Source: Sphingobacteriales bacterium (GTDB taxonomy: Bacteria; Bacteroidota; Bacteroidia; Sphingobacteriales; Sphingobacteriaceae). From it: a DNA stretch of 6,605 nt. Made by a program: the position numbers and the translations under genes. The notes beneath the pieces were generated by a model. That model had not been told where the DNA came from and did not search any database. It worked only from the letters and a program-made list of their open reading frames with translations. Below, piece by piece: positions 5,597 through 6,605 of this stretch (the first letter of the stretch is position 1; every line of letters starts with the position of its first letter). Location: NCBI GenBank assembly GCA_020058405.1, contig JAGVEE010000298.1, positions 1 through 6,605 of the forward strand, given 5' to 3'.

Positions 5597-5874
5597 GCTA
5601 CTTCGGTTTCAGTACTGAAATCGAAAGGAACTACAGATACGTATGATTTGTTATCAGCTTTCTTTCTGAATTGAACTGTACCATCAACTAAAGCGAACAA
5701 AGTATGGTCTTTACCAATACCTACGTTTTTAGCTGGATGGTGTTTAGTACCACGTTGACGAACGATGATGTTACCTGCAATTGCAGCTTGACCACCGTAA
5801 ATCTTGATACCTAAACGTTTACTATGCGACTCACGACCGTTCTTCGAACTACCGGCCCCTTTTTTATGTGCCAT
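5590..5874 (-). CDS. rpmA: 50S ribosomal protein L27
   Basis: A 94-residue basic protein with the canonical start MAHKKGAGSSKNGRES, whose flexible Gly/Lys-rich N-terminus reaches toward the peptidyl transferase centre. The conserved core follows: R-L-G-I-K-I-Y-G-G-Q (20-29), then I-I-V-R-Q-R-G-T-K-H-H-P (36-47) and G-I-G-K-D-H-T-L-F-A-L (52-62). It lacks the extra cleaved N-terminal extension found in Firmicutes L27. The short acidic tail (T-E-T-E-V-A-N) is a minor lineage feature. It follows rplU with a 42-bp gap in the conserved rplU-rpmA order and presumably shares the rplU promoter. The stop codon is embedded in the heptamer repeat, and an intrinsic terminator follows. Confidence 0.98.
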   Translation of the reverse strand: MAHKKGAGSSKNGRESHSKRLGIKIYGGQAAIAGNIIVRQRGTKHHPAKNVGIGKDHTLFALVDGTVQFRKKADNKSYVSVVPFDFSTETEVAN

Positions 5875-5916
5875 TTCTGAATATCTTTAAAATGTGTTGA
5901 ACCTTCTGTTAATTAA

Positions 5917-6228
5917 TTAAGCAACGATGCTGTTGATTTGGATTTTAGTGAAGAACTGACGGTGTCCGTTTTTCTTTTTGTATCCTTTTCTACGTTTTTT
6001 CTTGAAAACGATTACTTTGTCACCTTTTAAATGAGACAGGATAGTAGCCGTAACCTTAGAACCGTTTAAAGTAGGCGCACCTACTGAAACTTTACCACCG
6101 TTATCAACTAATAATACCTTGTCAAATTCAATACTAGCGCCCTCATCTCCTTGTAATCTGTGTACAAAGATTTGTTGGTCTTTTGCAACTTTAAACTGTT
6201 GTCCAGCTATATCTACTATTGCGTACAT
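5917..6228 (-). CDS. rplU: 50S ribosomal protein L21
   Basis: A 103-residue protein, the same length as the Escherichia coli protein. It begins MYAIVDIAGQQFKV, the family's typical N-terminus. It carries the L21 signature at about residues 73-95: hydrophobic strand, K-K-K-R-R-K-G-Y-K-K-K, then G-H-R-Q-x-x-T. It binds 23S rRNA in the large subunit. It is the first gene of the rplU-rpmA unit, with a strong promoter just upstream and a leader of about 30 nt. The start is fixed by the conserved N-terminus; the leader is A-rich without Shine-Dalgarno. No structured autoregulatory leader is evident. Confidence 0.98.
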   Translation of the reverse strand: MYAIVDIAGQQFKVAKDQQIFVHRLQGDEGASIEFDKVLLVDNGGKVSVGAPTLNGSKVTATILSHLKGDKVIVFKKKRRKGYKKKNGHRQFFTKIQINSIVA

Positions 6229-6265
6229 GGTTAATTATTTTGTTTTTTAATGTTATTTTGGATTG

Positions 6266-6297
6266 CAAAAGTAAGAAAAGCTACGTTTATATGCAAA
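6266..6297 (-). promoter_or_regulatory. Bacteroidota sigma-A-type promoter for rplU-rpmA
   Basis: On the minus strand, TTTG (6297-6294) and TACTTTTG (6273-6266, exact TANNTTTG) are separated by 20 bp. Transcription should begin near 6259-6262, about 30 nt before the rplU start. The promoter fits in the 76-bp gap after the next upstream gene, with the -33 element only 7 bp from that gene's stop codon. Confidence 0.8.
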
Positions 6298-6304
6298 TTT
6301 TTAT

Positions 6305-6605
6305 TTAAAACTTAATTCCGTAGAAGATTTCGGCAGCAAAATAGTTGTGATCCGCCTGAATTAAGCCTATAATAGGCGAAATACGCCACTTTATGCCCAT
6401 TTCTGCCTCTTTGTTAAAATGTGTTCTTGAGTTCATAATTGCTAAATTTATTCCCACAATACCAGTTTCGTCCGACCCAGTTTTGCTAGTTCGCTCTTCA
6501 CCCAAAAGTTTATAATTGTAAACTGAGTACAAATTAAAACCAATGCTTAGTCCAACTTCCATAGAAATTACATTTGCCGCCTCCGGATTAAGCTTCATGT
6601 AGTAT
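6305..6605 (-). CDS. C-terminal part of a probable outer-membrane beta-barrel protein (partial)
   Basis: The frame is open from the window edge to TAA at 6305-6307, giving about 99 visible residues. An ATG occurs at 6598, but two further Tyr codons lie upstream before the edge, so this Met is probably internal and the gene starts outside the window. The visible part has alternating polar and hydrophobic residues suited to membrane beta-strands (V-G-L-S-I-G-F-N-L-Y-S-V-Y, G-I-V-G-I-N-L-A-I, M-G-I-K-W-R-I-S-P). It ends A-E-I-F-Y-G-I-K-F; a terminal Phe after alternating residues is the usual signal for barrel insertion by the BAM complex. The precise family is not recognisable. No terminator is seen between it and the rplU promoter, so readthrough into rplU is possible. 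Confidence 0.55.
   Translation of the reverse strand, partial: YYMKLNPEAANVISMEVGLSIGFNLYSVYNYKLLGEERTSKTGSDETGIVGINLAIMNSRTHFNKEAEMGIKWRISPIIGLIQADHNYFAAEIFYGIKF

Noticed and set aside
1..6605. Defence island, toxin-antitoxin, CRISPR, transposon or prophage content
   Set aside because: All genes of fair length are assigned to secretion, binding, PHA or ribosomal roles. No transposase, nuclease, helicase, reverse transcriptase, spacer array, tRNA or integration-site signal was seen; the heptamer block is the only repeat system.

Overview
The window looks like chromosome from a member of the Bacteroidota, probably class Bacteroidia. The evidence is low GC, a secreted protein ending in a type IX secretion (T9SS) sorting domain, A-rich leaders without Shine-Dalgarno sites, and two good matches to the Bacteroidota housekeeping promoter (TTTG, 19-20 bp, TANNTTTG). 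The genus cannot be named from what is visible.

Left part (1-1385): a probable C-terminal scrap of an upstream gene, then a secreted Ycf48/BNR-like beta-propeller protein with a T9SS tail. It runs head-on into a minus-strand pair (1395-2683): a MaoC/PhaJ-type (R)-specific enoyl-CoA hydratase, followed 5 bp later by a lone periplasmic family-3 solute-binding protein.

Centre (2684-5416): a polyhydroxyalkanoate (PHA) locus. The divergent intergenic region carries a near-perfect promoter driving a long, Met/Asn-rich PhaE-like subunit. A strong intrinsic terminator follows, then a class III PHA synthase catalytic subunit (PhaC) with an intact Cys-Asp-His triad. PhaJ could draw (R)-3-hydroxyacyl-CoA from beta-oxidation and PhaE/PhaC polymerise it. 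No ketothiolase or acetoacetyl-CoA reductase gene is in the window, so a fatty-acid-derived supply is the simplest reading. Arginine codons in phaE and phaC are almost all CGT, unlike the neighbouring propeller gene, which suggests high expression.

Right part (5417-6605): a 173-bp convergent intergenic block holds a terminator for each strand and is bracketed by 7-bp tandem repeats in inverted orientation that start at the stop codons of both flanking genes. Beyond it, on the minus strand, are ribosomal proteins L27 and L21 with their own promoter. Last comes the C-terminal end of a probable outer-membrane beta-barrel protein cut by the window edge.

The most notable content is the compact PHA locus with its unusual PhaE, a terminator between the two synthase subunits, and the heptamer-bracketed intergenic block. 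I see no sign of a defence system, CRISPR array, transposase, tRNA or rRNA.
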